Shown here in pieces: positions 39,693 through 48,022 of a stretch of 64,000 nt of DNA. This DNA is from Aquitalea aquatica (GTDB lineage Bacteria; Pseudomonadota; Gammaproteobacteria; Burkholderiales; Chromobacteriaceae), in assembly GCF_013911085.1 (NCBI RefSeq), contig NZ_JACERN010000022.1, positions 124,001 to 188,000 on the forward strand, written 5' to 3'. Positions within the stretch are counted from its first letter, which is position 1. Every line of letters starts with the position of its first letter. Under the pieces are notes generated by a model, which worked only from the letters and a program-made list of their open reading frames with translations, searched no databases and was not told the origin of the DNA. Position numbers and translations under genes: made by a program.

Positions 39693-40472
39693 ATGAGAAA
39701 AGTGATTACCGCCGTTTCTCTGGCACTGATGGCCACTTCTTTTGGCGCATTCGCCAAGGACTGGAAGGAAGTTCGTTTTGGCGTTGACGCCAGCTACGCT
39801 CCGTTCGAGTCCAAGGCTCCGAATGGTCAGCTGATCGGTTTCGACATCGATCTGGGCACCGAAATCTGCGCACGCCTGAAGGCCAAGTGTGTCTGGGTGG
39901 AAAATGACTTTGACGGCATGATCCCCGCCTTGAAGGCCAAGAAATTTGATGGCGTGCTGTCTTCCATGTCCATCAACGAAGCGCGCCTGAAGGAAATCAA
40001 CTTCTCGGCCAAGCTGTTCAATACCCCGACCCGCATGGTAGCCAAGGCTGGTTCCGGCCTGCAGCCGACTGCCGCTTCGCTGAAGGGCAAGCGCGTGGGC
40101 GTTGAGCAAGGCACCATTCAGGAAGCTTACGCCAAGGCGCACTGGGCTCCGGGCGGTGTAGAAGTCGTTCCTTACCAGAACCAGAGCCTGGTGCTGGCCG
40201 ACTTGGCTAGTGGCCGTCTGGACGCTTCGCTGCAAGATGCCATCCAGGCTGACGAAGGCTTCCTGAAAAAGCCGGAAGGCAAGGGCTTTGCGTTCGCCGG
40301 TGGTGACCTGAATGACCCGAAAACCCTGGGTACCGGTGCTGGTATCGGCCTGCGCAAGGAAGATACCGATCTGAAGGCTGCCATCGACAAGGCGATTGCC
40401 GGCATGCTGAAAGATGGCACTTACAAAAAAATCGAAAAGAAATACTTCAAGTTTGACGTATACGGCAAATAA
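39693..40472 (+). CDS. Periplasmic Lys/Arg/Orn or His-binding protein
   Basis: A 259-residue ABC solute-binding protein of the ArgT/HisJ family. The signal peptide is cleaved about residue 21 (FGAFA-KDW). LRFGVDASYAPFES-like sequence, GFDIDLGTEICARLKAKCVW and DFDGMIPALKAKKFDGVLSSM match the family; the two cysteines of the region near residues 57 and 64 correspond to the ArgT/HisJ disulfide. It delivers basic amino acids to the membrane complex encoded downstream. AAGGAG precedes the ATG. Which of arginine, lysine or histidine is preferred cannot be told. Confidence 0.92.
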   Translation: MRKVITAVSLALMATSFGAFAKDWKEVRFGVDASYAPFESKAPNGQLIGFDIDLGTEICARLKAKCVWVENDFDGMIPALKAKKFDGVLSSMSINEARLKEINFSAKLFNTPTRMVAKAGSGLQPTAASLKGKRVGVEQGTIQEAYAKAHWAPGGVEVVPYQNQSLVLADLASGRLDASLQDAIQADEGFLKKPEGKGFAFAGGDLNDPKTLGTGAGIGLRKEDTDLKAAIDKAIAGMLKDGTYKKIEKKYFKFDVYGK

Positions 40473-40495
40473 GTCGTAACACAGACTGAAGCACA

Positions 40496-40528
40496 GCGCC
40501 CCGGCGGAGTCTGACCGGGGCGCGTTTT
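40496..40528 (+). terminator. Terminator between binding-protein and permease genes
   Basis: GCGCCCCGG and CCGGGGCGC form a perfect 9-bp stem with a 10-nt loop, followed by GTTTT. Partial termination here would keep the binding protein in excess over the membrane subunits, as in other binding-protein transporters. Confidence 0.75.
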
Positions 40529-40710
40529 CATAACGGGTACGGAGGAGATGCGTAACACCCACTGTTACGTCCGTATCCATGTCGTATTGCACACTCGTCT
40601 GACCTGCAGCCTCCGCTGTTGCCGCCGCTTGCCTGTGGCGGCCTGCGGCATGGATTCGGGCTGTCTGCGATTCGCGTGTGCAAGGGCATAAACATACAGG
40701 GGGAACGGCC

Positions 40711-41400
40711 ATGTTTCTGGATGGATTCGGGCCTATTATTCTGGACGGTGCATGGGTCACGCTGGAGCTGGCGGTCATGTCGCTCCTGGTGTCTTTCGTC
40801 ATCGGTCTGGGAGGCGCTGGCGCCAAATTGTCGAGCAATCCGCTGCTCAAGGGCATTGCCACGCTCTACACCACATTGATTCGCGGCGTACCGGATCTGG
40901 TACTGATGCTGCTTATTTTTTACAGCCTGCAAATCGGCATGAACCACCTGACCGAATGGCAGGGGCTGGAACAGATCAACCTCAATCCCTTCGTGTCCGG
41001 CGTGTTCACCCTGGGTTTCATCTACGGGGCATATTTCACCGAGACCTTCCGCGGTGCCTTCCTGTCTGTGCCCAAAGGCCAGATCGAAGCCGGCATTGCC
41101 TATGGCATGAGCGGCTGGCAAACCTTTTCCCGCATCCAGTTTCCGCAGGTGATGCGCTTTGCCCTGCCGGGTATCTCCAACAACTGGCAGGTGATGCTGA
41201 AGGCCACCGCCCTGGTGTCCATCATTGGCCTGTCCGATGTGGTGAAAGCCTCCATCGATGCCGGCAAGAGCTCCTACAAGGTGTTCTTCTTCACCGTGGT
41301 GGCCGGTGCCATTTATCTGATTCTGACGTCGGTTTCCAGCCTGGTGTTGATGTGGCTGGAGCGTCGCTATTCCACCGGCGTGCGGGAGGCTGAACTGTGA
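40711..41400 (+). CDS. hisQ: Basic amino acid ABC permease HisQ-like
   Basis: A 229-residue permease with five membrane helices. GAYFTETFRGAFLSVPKGQIE followed by GMSGWQTFSRIQFPQ forms the EAA loop that contacts the ATPase. I choose the ATG at 40711, preceded by GGGGGAACGG, over an in-frame start 33 bases upstream. It forms a heterodimeric channel with the next permease. The gap before it (about 180 bp after the terminator) shows no clear second promoter. Confidence 0.93.
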   Translation: MFLDGFGPIILDGAWVTLELAVMSLLVSFVIGLGGAGAKLSSNPLLKGIATLYTTLIRGVPDLVLMLLIFYSLQIGMNHLTEWQGLEQINLNPFVSGVFTLGFIYGAYFTETFRGAFLSVPKGQIEAGIAYGMSGWQTFSRIQFPQVMRFALPGISNNWQVMLKATALVSIIGLSDVVKASIDAGKSSYKVFFFTVVAGAIYLILTSVSSLVLMWLERRYSTGVREAEL

Positions 41401-42110
41401 TCGACATCATCCAACAATACTGGAAAGCCTTCCTGTGGACCGATGGCTACCATCTGTCCGGCCTGGCGGTCACCATGTGGCTGCTGGTGGTCTCCATTGC
41501 CTTCGGTTTTTTCGCTTCCATTCCGTTGGCCATTGCCCGCGTCTCCCGCTCCAAGTGGTTGTCGCGCCCGGTGTGGCTGTTCTCCTACGTGTTTCGCGGT
41601 ACACCGCTGTACATTCAGCTGCTGTTTTTCTACACCGGCATGTACAGCCTGGATATCGTGCGCGATGTGGACATCCTCAATCACTTTTTCCGCGAAGGGT
41701 ATAACTGCACCATTCTGGCCTTTGGCCTGAACACCTGCGCCTATACCACCGAAATCTTCGCCGGCGCCATCAAGGCCACCCCTTATGGCGAGATCGAGGC
41801 TGGCCGCGCCTATGGCATGAACAAGTTCACCTTGTACCGCCGCGTGATCATTCCTTCTGCGCTGCGCCGTGCCCTGCCGGCCTATAGCAATGAAGTGATC
41901 CTGATGCTGCATGCCACCACCGTGGCCTTTACCGCCACCGTGCCGGACATCCTGAAAGTGGCGCGCGACGTGAATGCCGCAACTTATGACTCGTTCAATG
42001 CCTTCGGTCTGGCGGCGCTGATTTACCTGTGCATCACCTTCATTCTGGTGGCCCTGTTCCGCAAGGCGGAAAGCAAGTGGCTGGCGCATCTGCGCCCGAT
42101 GAAGGCCTGA
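41397..42110 (+). CDS. hisM: Basic amino acid ABC permease HisM-like
   Basis: A 237-residue permease partner of HisQ. It starts with GTG overlapping the hisQ stop (GTGA). The EAA-loop region reads AGAIKATPYGEIEAGRAYGM. Helices are evident at about 20-45, 60-80, 95-115, 155-175 and 205-225. Together with HisQ and two copies of HisP it forms the membrane complex. Confidence 0.93.
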   Translation: MIDIIQQYWKAFLWTDGYHLSGLAVTMWLLVVSIAFGFFASIPLAIARVSRSKWLSRPVWLFSYVFRGTPLYIQLLFFYTGMYSLDIVRDVDILNHFFREGYNCTILAFGLNTCAYTTEIFAGAIKATPYGEIEAGRAYGMNKFTLYRRVIIPSALRRALPAYSNEVILMLHATTVAFTATVPDILKVARDVNAATYDSFNAFGLAALIYLCITFILVALFRKAESKWLAHLRPMKA

Positions 42111-42133
42111 GCAACACGCAAGGATAAGTAAAG

Positions 42134-42901
42134 ATGGAAAAGTTAGTCGTCAAAGACCTGCACAAAAGCTATGGCAGCCACGAAGTGCTCAAGGGCATCT
42201 CGCTCAAGGCCAAGGCCGGCGATGTAATCAGCATCATTGGTTCCTCCGGTTCCGGCAAAAGTACCTTTTTGCGCTGCATCAACTTTCTGGAAAAGCCCAA
42301 CGCCGGCAGCATCAGCCTGAGCGGTGTCGACATCAGCCTGCAGAAAAACAAGCAGGGCGAACTGATTCCGTCCGACCAGAAGCAGCTGCAAGCCATGCGC
42401 TCCAAGCTGGCCATGGTGTTCCAGCACTTCAATCTGTGGGGTCACATGACGGTGCTGGAAAACGTCATCGAAGCCCCCATTCACGTGCTGGGCCTGTCCC
42501 GCGACGAAGCCATTGCCCGCGCCGAAAAATACCTGCGCAAGGTGGGGCTGGATGCCCAGGCCCAGGCCAAGTACCCGGCGCACATGTCCGGTGGCCAGCA
42601 GCAGCGCGTGGCTATCGCCCGTGCACTGGCGATGGAGCCGGAGGTGATGCTGTTTGACGAGCCTACCTCGGCACTGGACCCGGAACTGGTGGGCGAAGTA
42701 CTCAAGGTGATGCAGACCCTGGCCGAAGAAGGCCGCACCATGATTGTGGTGACACACGAAATGAGCTTTGCCCGCAATGTGTCCAACCACGTCATGTTCC
42801 TGCACAAGGGGCTGGTGGAAGAAGAAGGCCACCCGGACGAAGTGTTCGGCAATACCAAGAGCGAACGGCTGAAAGCTTTCTTGTCCGGCAGCCTGAAGTA
42901 A
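42134..42901 (+). CDS. hisP: Basic amino acid ABC transporter ATPase HisP-like
   Basis: A 255-residue ATPase with Walker A ([14 protein letters not shown]), Q-loop ([12 protein letters not shown]), signature ([15 protein letters not shown]), Walker B ([15 protein letters not shown]) and H-loop (VVTHEMSFA). Length and the insertion [16 protein letters not shown] match HisP-type ATPases for basic amino acids. It closes the importer operon; a terminator lies 22 bp downstream. Confidence 0.95.
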   Translation: MEKLVVKDLHKSYGSHEVLKGISLKAKAGDVISIIGSSGSGKSTFLRCINFLEKPNAGSISLSGVDISLQKNKQGELIPSDQKQLQAMRSKLAMVFQHFNLWGHMTVLENVIEAPIHVLGLSRDEAIARAEKYLRKVGLDAQAQAKYPAHMSGGQQQRVAIARALAMEPEVMLFDEPTSALDPELVGEVLKVMQTLAEEGRTMIVVTHEMSFARNVSNHVMFLHKGLVEEEGHPDEVFGNTKSERLKAFLSGSLK

Positions 42902-42922
42902 GGCACTTTCCGGCCAGATCAC

Positions 42923-42953
42923 AAGCGGCTTCCCGTTCGGGGGCCGCTTTTTT
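42923..42953 (+). terminator. Terminator after hisP
   Basis: AAGCGGC pairs with GCCGCTT, with an inner CCCG-TTCG-GGGG hairpin; six T follow. It insulates the SMC-complex operon from the transporter. Confidence 0.88.
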
Positions 42954-42998
42954 CATGTTCTGGTGCGGAGACCGGAGTGGCCAGTCATTCGACATGCG

Positions 42999-43028
42999 TT
43001 GACTTACCCCCGTCCGGCCTTGGACAAT
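42999..43028 (+). promoter_or_regulatory. Candidate promoter of the Mks/Wadjet-like operon
   Basis: TTGACT and GACAAT are separated by 18 bp, placing a start site near 43035, between the hisP terminator and the ATG at 43053. The match is moderate and unverified. Confidence 0.4.
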
Positions 43029-43052
43029 CCGCTTTTGCTTTCTCATGCCGGA

Positions 43053-44336
43053 ATGCCATTGGAATCGCTCGTCGACTTCTTCCAGCCGGGCATCGCGCCG
43101 GATTCGCTGTCCGGCGTCAATCGCCTGCAACAAGCCTGGCCTTATCTATCTGTCTTCGTCACTCTGTTTCGTGGTGGTGACGAGGAGGTGCTGATGCGCC
43201 TGTTGGTGCTGCGCGAACTGGGTGGCCGCGCCGATGCCCCGCGCTGGACGCCGCAGGAAATCGCCCAGCGCTTTGCCTATCTCAACGACACCAAGCTGGC
43301 CACCATTCTGGGCCGGCTGCGCGAGGGCGAGTTGCTGGTGTATGACAGCGACGGCGGCCAGTACCAGCTGTCCGAAGGCGCCCGCGTGGCGCTGGCGGCG
43401 CTGGCCACCTTGATCGACTTTGCCGGTGACGATGTCGAGCTGGGCTATCTCACCAGCCAGGTGGCTGCCGGACAGGCGGTGGGGCAGTTGTCCGATGACG
43501 CCCTCAAGCACTTGCTGGCGCGGCTGAACGAGCTGTACGGCGAGTTTGAAGAAGCACTGGAATCGCAATCGGAATTCCGCATCCGCGCTGCCCAGCACCG
43601 GCTGGAAGCGGTGTGGCGCTGGGTGGCCAAATCGACCGAAGTCATCCGCAGCCTCACCGCCGACGACACCCTCAGCCTGTCTGCGCTGAATCAGGCCCAG
43701 GCCATCGCGCTGGCGCAAAGCCGCATGCTGGCGCTGGCCGGCACCTTCGAGCGCCGTCTGGCGCAGCTGGCGGCGCAGCGGGTGCATCTGGGCAGCTCCG
43801 GCCTCACCTCTACCGATATTGCCGACTGGCTGCGCCGTCAGGCGGTGGGCCAACTGGCCGATCAACTCAGCGGCTGCCTGTCCATCAACCCGGAACCGGC
43901 CTTTATTGCCACGCCGGAGCTGGCCGACATGGCGGAATTCGAACTGCTGGCGCGCGAACGCGCCAAGGCTGGCAATACTGCCTTGCCCGGCAGCGTGGCC
44001 GCCCCGCTATCCGGCGAGCTGGAAGTGGAGCGCCTGTTTGCCGCCGAAGCCATGTACGACGAGCTGCTGACACTGGGCCTGCAACTGGGCGAGAGCGGGG
44101 CCGACCACATCCCCATCCAGCAGGCGGTGCTGGCCGACAGCTACAACGAAACGGCTTATCGCCTGTCGCTGCTGTCGCTGATTGGCGATCCGGAAAGTCA
44201 TGGCGATGCCAGCATCGTGGCTGCGCTGGCCAAATTGCCGTTCACCCTGCACGGCGGCGAAGCCGTGATTGAACCCGAACACCCGGAAGTGGCCACGCTG
44301 TCTGATGCGCGCCTGCTTCCCCATACCCCGAATTAA
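43053..44336 (+). CDS. Kleisin-like subunit of an MksF/JetA-type SMC complex
   Basis: About 427 residues from the ATG at 43053 (MPLESLVDFFQPGIAPD); the frame is also open from a GTG at 42963, which would add 30 residues lying upstream of the candidate promoter. The first 110 residues form a winged-helix-like domain (TPQEIAQRFAYLNDTKLATILGRL split across helices and wing), long helices follow, and the last 60 residues look like a second winged helix. This matches the layout of MksF/JetA kleisins, which bridge the ATPase heads. I did not see a motif that is diagnostic by itself; the call rests on order, size and the unmistakable SMC gene two genes downstream. Confidence 0.78.
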   Translation: MPLESLVDFFQPGIAPDSLSGVNRLQQAWPYLSVFVTLFRGGDEEVLMRLLVLRELGGRADAPRWTPQEIAQRFAYLNDTKLATILGRLREGELLVYDSDGGQYQLSEGARVALAALATLIDFAGDDVELGYLTSQVAAGQAVGQLSDDALKHLLARLNELYGEFEEALESQSEFRIRAAQHRLEAVWRWVAKSTEVIRSLTADDTLSLSALNQAQAIALAQSRMLALAGTFERRLAQLAAQRVHLGSSGLTSTDIADWLRRQAVGQLADQLSGCLSINPEPAFIATPELADMAEFELLARERAKAGNTALPGSVAAPLSGELEVERLFAAEAMYDELLTLGLQLGESGADHIPIQQAVLADSYNETAYRLSLLSLIGDPESHGDASIVAALAKLPFTLHGGEAVIEPEHPEVATLSDARLLPHTPN

Positions 44337-44339
44337 TCC

Positions 44340-45131
44340 ATGGAACAGCAACTGAAAACCCTCACCGCCCGCCTGCTGGCCCAGCGTGTGGTACCGCGCA
44401 GCGATGCGCTGGCGCGCAAGGCGCTGCTGGATGACATTTTCCGCCAGGAGCTGGACAAACGGCTGGCCGATGTCGGCCTGCGCCTAGTGGAGAACCCCTA
44501 CGCCGAATACATCGCCGTCGCCCTGCTGCCGGAAATGACCGAACCGGTATTTGGCAGCGGCGAGGCCTGGCTCAACAATAATCTGGGGCTGCCGCGCGAT
44601 GGTGTGGCGCTGCTGGTGATCCTGTGGGCGCTGATCATCCTGCCCAAGCGCGAACGGCAGATTGCCCGCGTGGAAGCCGGGCGCGAAAACCAGAGCGATA
44701 TGTTTGGCGCACAAAAGCCGCTGGAAACCGGCGAGGGCGTGTCCACTGGTGTGTCGGAAGACGCGCTGTATGCTGATTTTGGCAAGGCGCTGGGCGGGCG
44801 TACCCGCTTCAATGCCAATCTGGGCCGCTTGGTGAACCTGGGCTTTGTGGTGCGCCGTAACAAGTGGCTGGACGAAGGCCCGATGCTGGATCTGATGATT
44901 GATTACAGCCAGCTGGCCCCGCGCATCATCGAGGGTGCCTTGTCCGAGGTGCTGACCCAGCGCCGCGAGCAGGCCGCTGGTGCACTGGCCGACAAGACCG
45001 CCAGCGCCATTGCCCTGGCGGTGGCGCAGCCGGCGGTGAGCGCCGATGGCTCCAGCCTGTTTGCTGACACTGCAGGCCCTGAAGATGCGGCAGATGACAC
45101 GTCTGCCCCCGCGCAAGAGGAAGACCGCTGA
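44340..45131 (+). CDS. KITE-like subunit of an MksE/JetB-type SMC complex
   Basis: A 263-residue, mostly helical soluble protein. The first 100 residues (including LVENPYAEYIAVALLPEMTE followed by LVILWALIILPKRERQ) and the segment FNANLGRLVNLGFVVRRNKW look like the tandem winged helices of MksE/JetB subunits that bind the kleisin. The C-terminal 60 residues are Ala- and acid-rich, probably disordered. It begins 3 bp after the kleisin-like gene and its stop overlaps the ATPase start by one base, so the three are tightly coupled. The role is inferred from position and fold features. Confidence 0.76.
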   Translation: MEQQLKTLTARLLAQRVVPRSDALARKALLDDIFRQELDKRLADVGLRLVENPYAEYIAVALLPEMTEPVFGSGEAWLNNNLGLPRDGVALLVILWALIILPKRERQIARVEAGRENQSDMFGAQKPLETGEGVSTGVSEDALYADFGKALGGRTRFNANLGRLVNLGFVVRRNKWLDEGPMLDLMIDYSQLAPRIIEGALSEVLTQRREQAAGALADKTASAIALAVAQPAVSADGSSLFADTAGPEDAADDTSAPAQEEDR

Positions 45132-47950
45132 TGTTCCAGATGAAATCGGTAGAAATGGTGCACTGGGACTTCTGGCAGCGTTTGTCGGTGCCGCTGGACG
45201 CGCAGATTGTCACCATCATCGGCCCCAATGGTTCGGGCAAGACCACGCTGCTGGACGCCATGCGCACCCTGCTGGCCATCAAGTGTTCCGGCAAGCGCGA
45301 TTACAAGCGTTACGTGCGCAACAACCGCGAGCCCTTTGCCTATCTGCGCGGCGTGGTGGATAACCCGCGTCGCCCATCTGGCGGGCTGTATCCCACCCCG
45401 TTTTTTCCCATTGTCAGTGATGCCGTTACCCTGCTGTGCCGCATCAAGAAGCAGGGTGGCGACTGGGTGCGCCATTACGCCATTCTGGATGGCGATGTGC
45501 CGCTGGAACTGGCCGAAGCGCAGGCGCAGTGGCTGGGCGTGCAGGAATACCGCCGCCGCCTGGAAGTGGCCGGCCTCACCCCGGCGGTGGGCGAGGTGCT
45601 GGCGCTGGAGCAGGGCGATACCGACAAGCTCACCGAATACAGCCCGCGCCAGCTGCTGGACCTGGTGTTTCAGGTGTTTGGCGACAAGGATGTGCTGGAC
45701 AACTACCAGCGCGCCCGCGACGAGCAGCGCGCCACCGAGCTGGAACTGGAAGCGCTGACCCGGCAGGAAGAAGCACTGGAAGTGCGCGTGGAAACCATGA
45801 AAACCCGCGCCGGGCGCTTCCTGGAGTGGCGGCAATTGCAGCAGACCATCAGCCGTCTGCAAGACGAAGCCTTGCCGGTACTGGGCTATCTGGATGGCAA
45901 GAACGCGCTGGGCCAGACCTGGCAACACTACCGCGCCGCCTATGGCCAGCTTAGCCGTACCCGGCGCGAGCACCACGACACCCTGCAGCTGGTGGCCAAG
46001 CTCAAGGCGGCCGAAGTAGCCGCTGCCGAGGCCCGCGCTGCCGCAGAGCATGCCCGGGTGCAGGTGCAGGAGCAGTTCATGGCGGCCAAGGCCGAGCATG
46101 CCAGCGTCAGCGGCCAGCTGAAAGAGCGCGATCGCCTGCAGGCGCTGGCCAGCCGTGAATACGGGGCCGATGCCGCTGCGCTGTCCGACAAGCTGGCTGG
46201 CTTGCGCGGCGAGGCCGAGCAGCTCAAAGATGGGCTGCGTGATTTGAACCGCCAGCGTATCGATCTGAAAAATCATGTCGAGGCACTGGAAATCGGCCGT
46301 GGCCGTTCGCCGGAAGAAGTACGCCAGTTCAAGGCCGCGCTGGATGAGGCAAATATCGGCCACGCCATGCTGTCCGACATCATCGAGGTGATGGACGCCG
46401 GTTGGCAGGGCGCGGTGGAAGCCATGCTGCGCCCTTACCGCCATGTGGTATTGCTGGAGAATCCGCAGCAAAAGGGCGAAGCCTGGCGCCTGGGCGAAAA
46501 ACTGCGTTTCCGCCATTTCGTGGTGCCGGAGCGCAGCAGCCCGCCGGCCGCACGCAAGGGCAGCCTGCTGGAAGTGATCCGCTTTTCCGCCAATGCCCCA
46601 GACTGGCTGTATCAGCAGCTGAACAAGGTCAGCCGGGTGGAAAATGCCCAGGCCGGGGCAGGCGTCGATGGCGACTGGATTACCCGCGACGGTTACTTCC
46701 GCGAACGGCGTGGTGCGCGCCATATCGGCGTGGCAGCACATGAGTTTGCCTTTGGCGAAGGCGCCCGCCAGTCGCGCCTGCTGGCGCTGCGCGATGAGCT
46801 GAAGCAGCTGAATGTGCGCATTCTGGCCGATGAAGAACAACTGGTGGCCATTACCCGCGAAGCGGCTGGCCTGGCCGAATACCTGGGCGGCATGGATGCC
46901 ATCCGCCAGCTGGATAGCCGTGCCGAAGAATTCGCCGCACTGGCCACCCGTCTGGCCAGCCTGCAACAGCAACAGCAGGAACTGGGCGCACAGCTGGCCG
47001 AAGCCAGCAGCACCAAGGATGCGGCGGATCAGCGTTATGGTGATGCCCGGCTGGAGCACGACCGCATCTGCCAGCGCGAACAGGAAAGCCTGTCGCGTTA
47101 CGACGGCAAGCGCCAGGAGGTGGAAAACCACCGCCGTCAGCTGCGCCGCCTGCTGGCCGAGTTGCGCGAATGGGCCACGCGCCTGCCGGCTGATGCCTTG
47201 GCCGCCGAGCATGTGGCCGCGCTGGAAGACGAGTACGAAAGTGCCGCCGATGCGCGCCATCAGCTGAATTATCTGCAAGAGCGGCTGCAAGGTGGCGAAT
47301 GGGAAACCGACGAGTCGGTACTGGCGCTGCGCGACAAGCTGGCCGACGATCTGACGCAGATCGACCGCGAACGGCAGCGCCGCCAGAGCGAGGTTGACCG
47401 CTCGCGTGAACTCACCGACGACGCCCGCGCCGCCTATATGGGCAAGCTGCGCGCCACGGTGCGCGCCTATGGTGCCAATATCAAGCGTCTGGGCGAACTG
47501 GCCGGCATCGGTGTGGATGTGGAATTGCCGACACTGGAAAACGACGACGCCGCGCTGGCGCAGGCCGGGCTGACGCTGCGCTTCAACTTCGACCAGAAGG
47601 GCATGATGGGCATGAACGATGGCGAAGCCTCCGGCGGTCAGCAGGTGATGAAGTCGCTGATCTTGCTGATCGGCCTGATGATGGACGAGGCCAATCCTTC
47701 CGGCTTCGTGTTTATCGACGAGCCTTTCGCCCACCTGGACATTTTCAACATCGACCGGGTGGCCGGTTTCCTCAAGGCGACCGAAGCGCAGTACCTGATC
47801 ACTACGCCCAACACCCATAACATTAATATCTTCGCGCCGTCGGAACTGACGCTGGCCACCCGCAAGAAGCGGCCGGGCGAGCAGTGGGCTCCGCCCATCC
47901 TGCAAACCCGCCGCCGGGTAGATGCACCGCAGTCCGACCCGCAGGTCTGA
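45131..47950 (+). CDS. SMC-type ATPase, MksB/JetC-like
   Basis: A 939-residue SMC-like ATPase. Walker A GPNGSGKT is at residues 31-38. A first coiled coil covers about 180-350; a globular hinge-like region spans about 355-530 (LSDIIEVMDAGWQGAVEAML onward); a second coiled coil follows to about 790. The C-terminal head has the signature SGGQ at 834-837 and Walker B FVFIDEPFAHLD with Asp863-Glu864. In MksB/JetC proteins ATP-driven loop extrusion condenses DNA, or in Wadjet systems detects small circles. The arms are short for a Wadjet JetC (about 1100 residues in described examples, from memory) and closer to MksB. No key residue is missing. Confidence 0.9.
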   Translation: MFQMKSVEMVHWDFWQRLSVPLDAQIVTIIGPNGSGKTTLLDAMRTLLAIKCSGKRDYKRYVRNNREPFAYLRGVVDNPRRPSGGLYPTPFFPIVSDAVTLLCRIKKQGGDWVRHYAILDGDVPLELAEAQAQWLGVQEYRRRLEVAGLTPAVGEVLALEQGDTDKLTEYSPRQLLDLVFQVFGDKDVLDNYQRARDEQRATELELEALTRQEEALEVRVETMKTRAGRFLEWRQLQQTISRLQDEALPVLGYLDGKNALGQTWQHYRAAYGQLSRTRREHHDTLQLVAKLKAAEVAAAEARAAAEHARVQVQEQFMAAKAEHASVSGQLKERDRLQALASREYGADAAALSDKLAGLRGEAEQLKDGLRDLNRQRIDLKNHVEALEIGRGRSPEEVRQFKAALDEANIGHAMLSDIIEVMDAGWQGAVEAMLRPYRHVVLLENPQQKGEAWRLGEKLRFRHFVVPERSSPPAARKGSLLEVIRFSANAPDWLYQQLNKVSRVENAQAGAGVDGDWITRDGYFRERRGARHIGVAAHEFAFGEGARQSRLLALRDELKQLNVRILADEEQLVAITREAAGLAEYLGGMDAIRQLDSRAEEFAALATRLASLQQQQQELGAQLAEASSTKDAADQRYGDARLEHDRICQREQESLSRYDGKRQEVENHRRQLRRLLAELREWATRLPADALAAEHVAALEDEYESAADARHQLNYLQERLQGGEWETDESVLALRDKLADDLTQIDRERQRRQSEVDRSRELTDDARAAYMGKLRATVRAYGANIKRLGELAGIGVDVELPTLENDDAALAQAGLTLRFNFDQKGMMGMNDGEASGGQQVMKSLILLIGLMMDEANPSGFVFIDEPFAHLDIFNIDRVAGFLKATEAQYLITTPNTHNINIFAPSELTLATRKKRPGEQWAPPILQTRRRVDAPQSDPQV

Positions 47951-47957
47951 TGTTGCT

Positions 47958-47987
47958 GCCGGACGGGGAAACTTGTTTCCGTCCGGC
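47958..47987 (+). promoter_or_regulatory. Strong hairpin between the SMC and Toprim genes
   Basis: GCCGGAC pairs with GTCCGGC, and inside GGAAA pairs with TTTCC, leaving a 2-nt bulge and a small loop. It lies 8 nt after the ATPase stop and 35 nt before the Toprim gene start. No T-tract follows, so it may protect the upstream mRNA or attenuate the downstream gene rather than terminate fully. Confidence 0.55.
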
Positions 47988-48022
47988 GGTCTACTCTTTT
48001 CACCCTTCACTGGCAGAACCCC

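Noticed and set aside
42963-43052. GTG at 42963 as the start of the kleisin-like gene
   Set aside because: It adds 30 residues without family character and lies upstream of the candidate promoter; kept only as an alternative.
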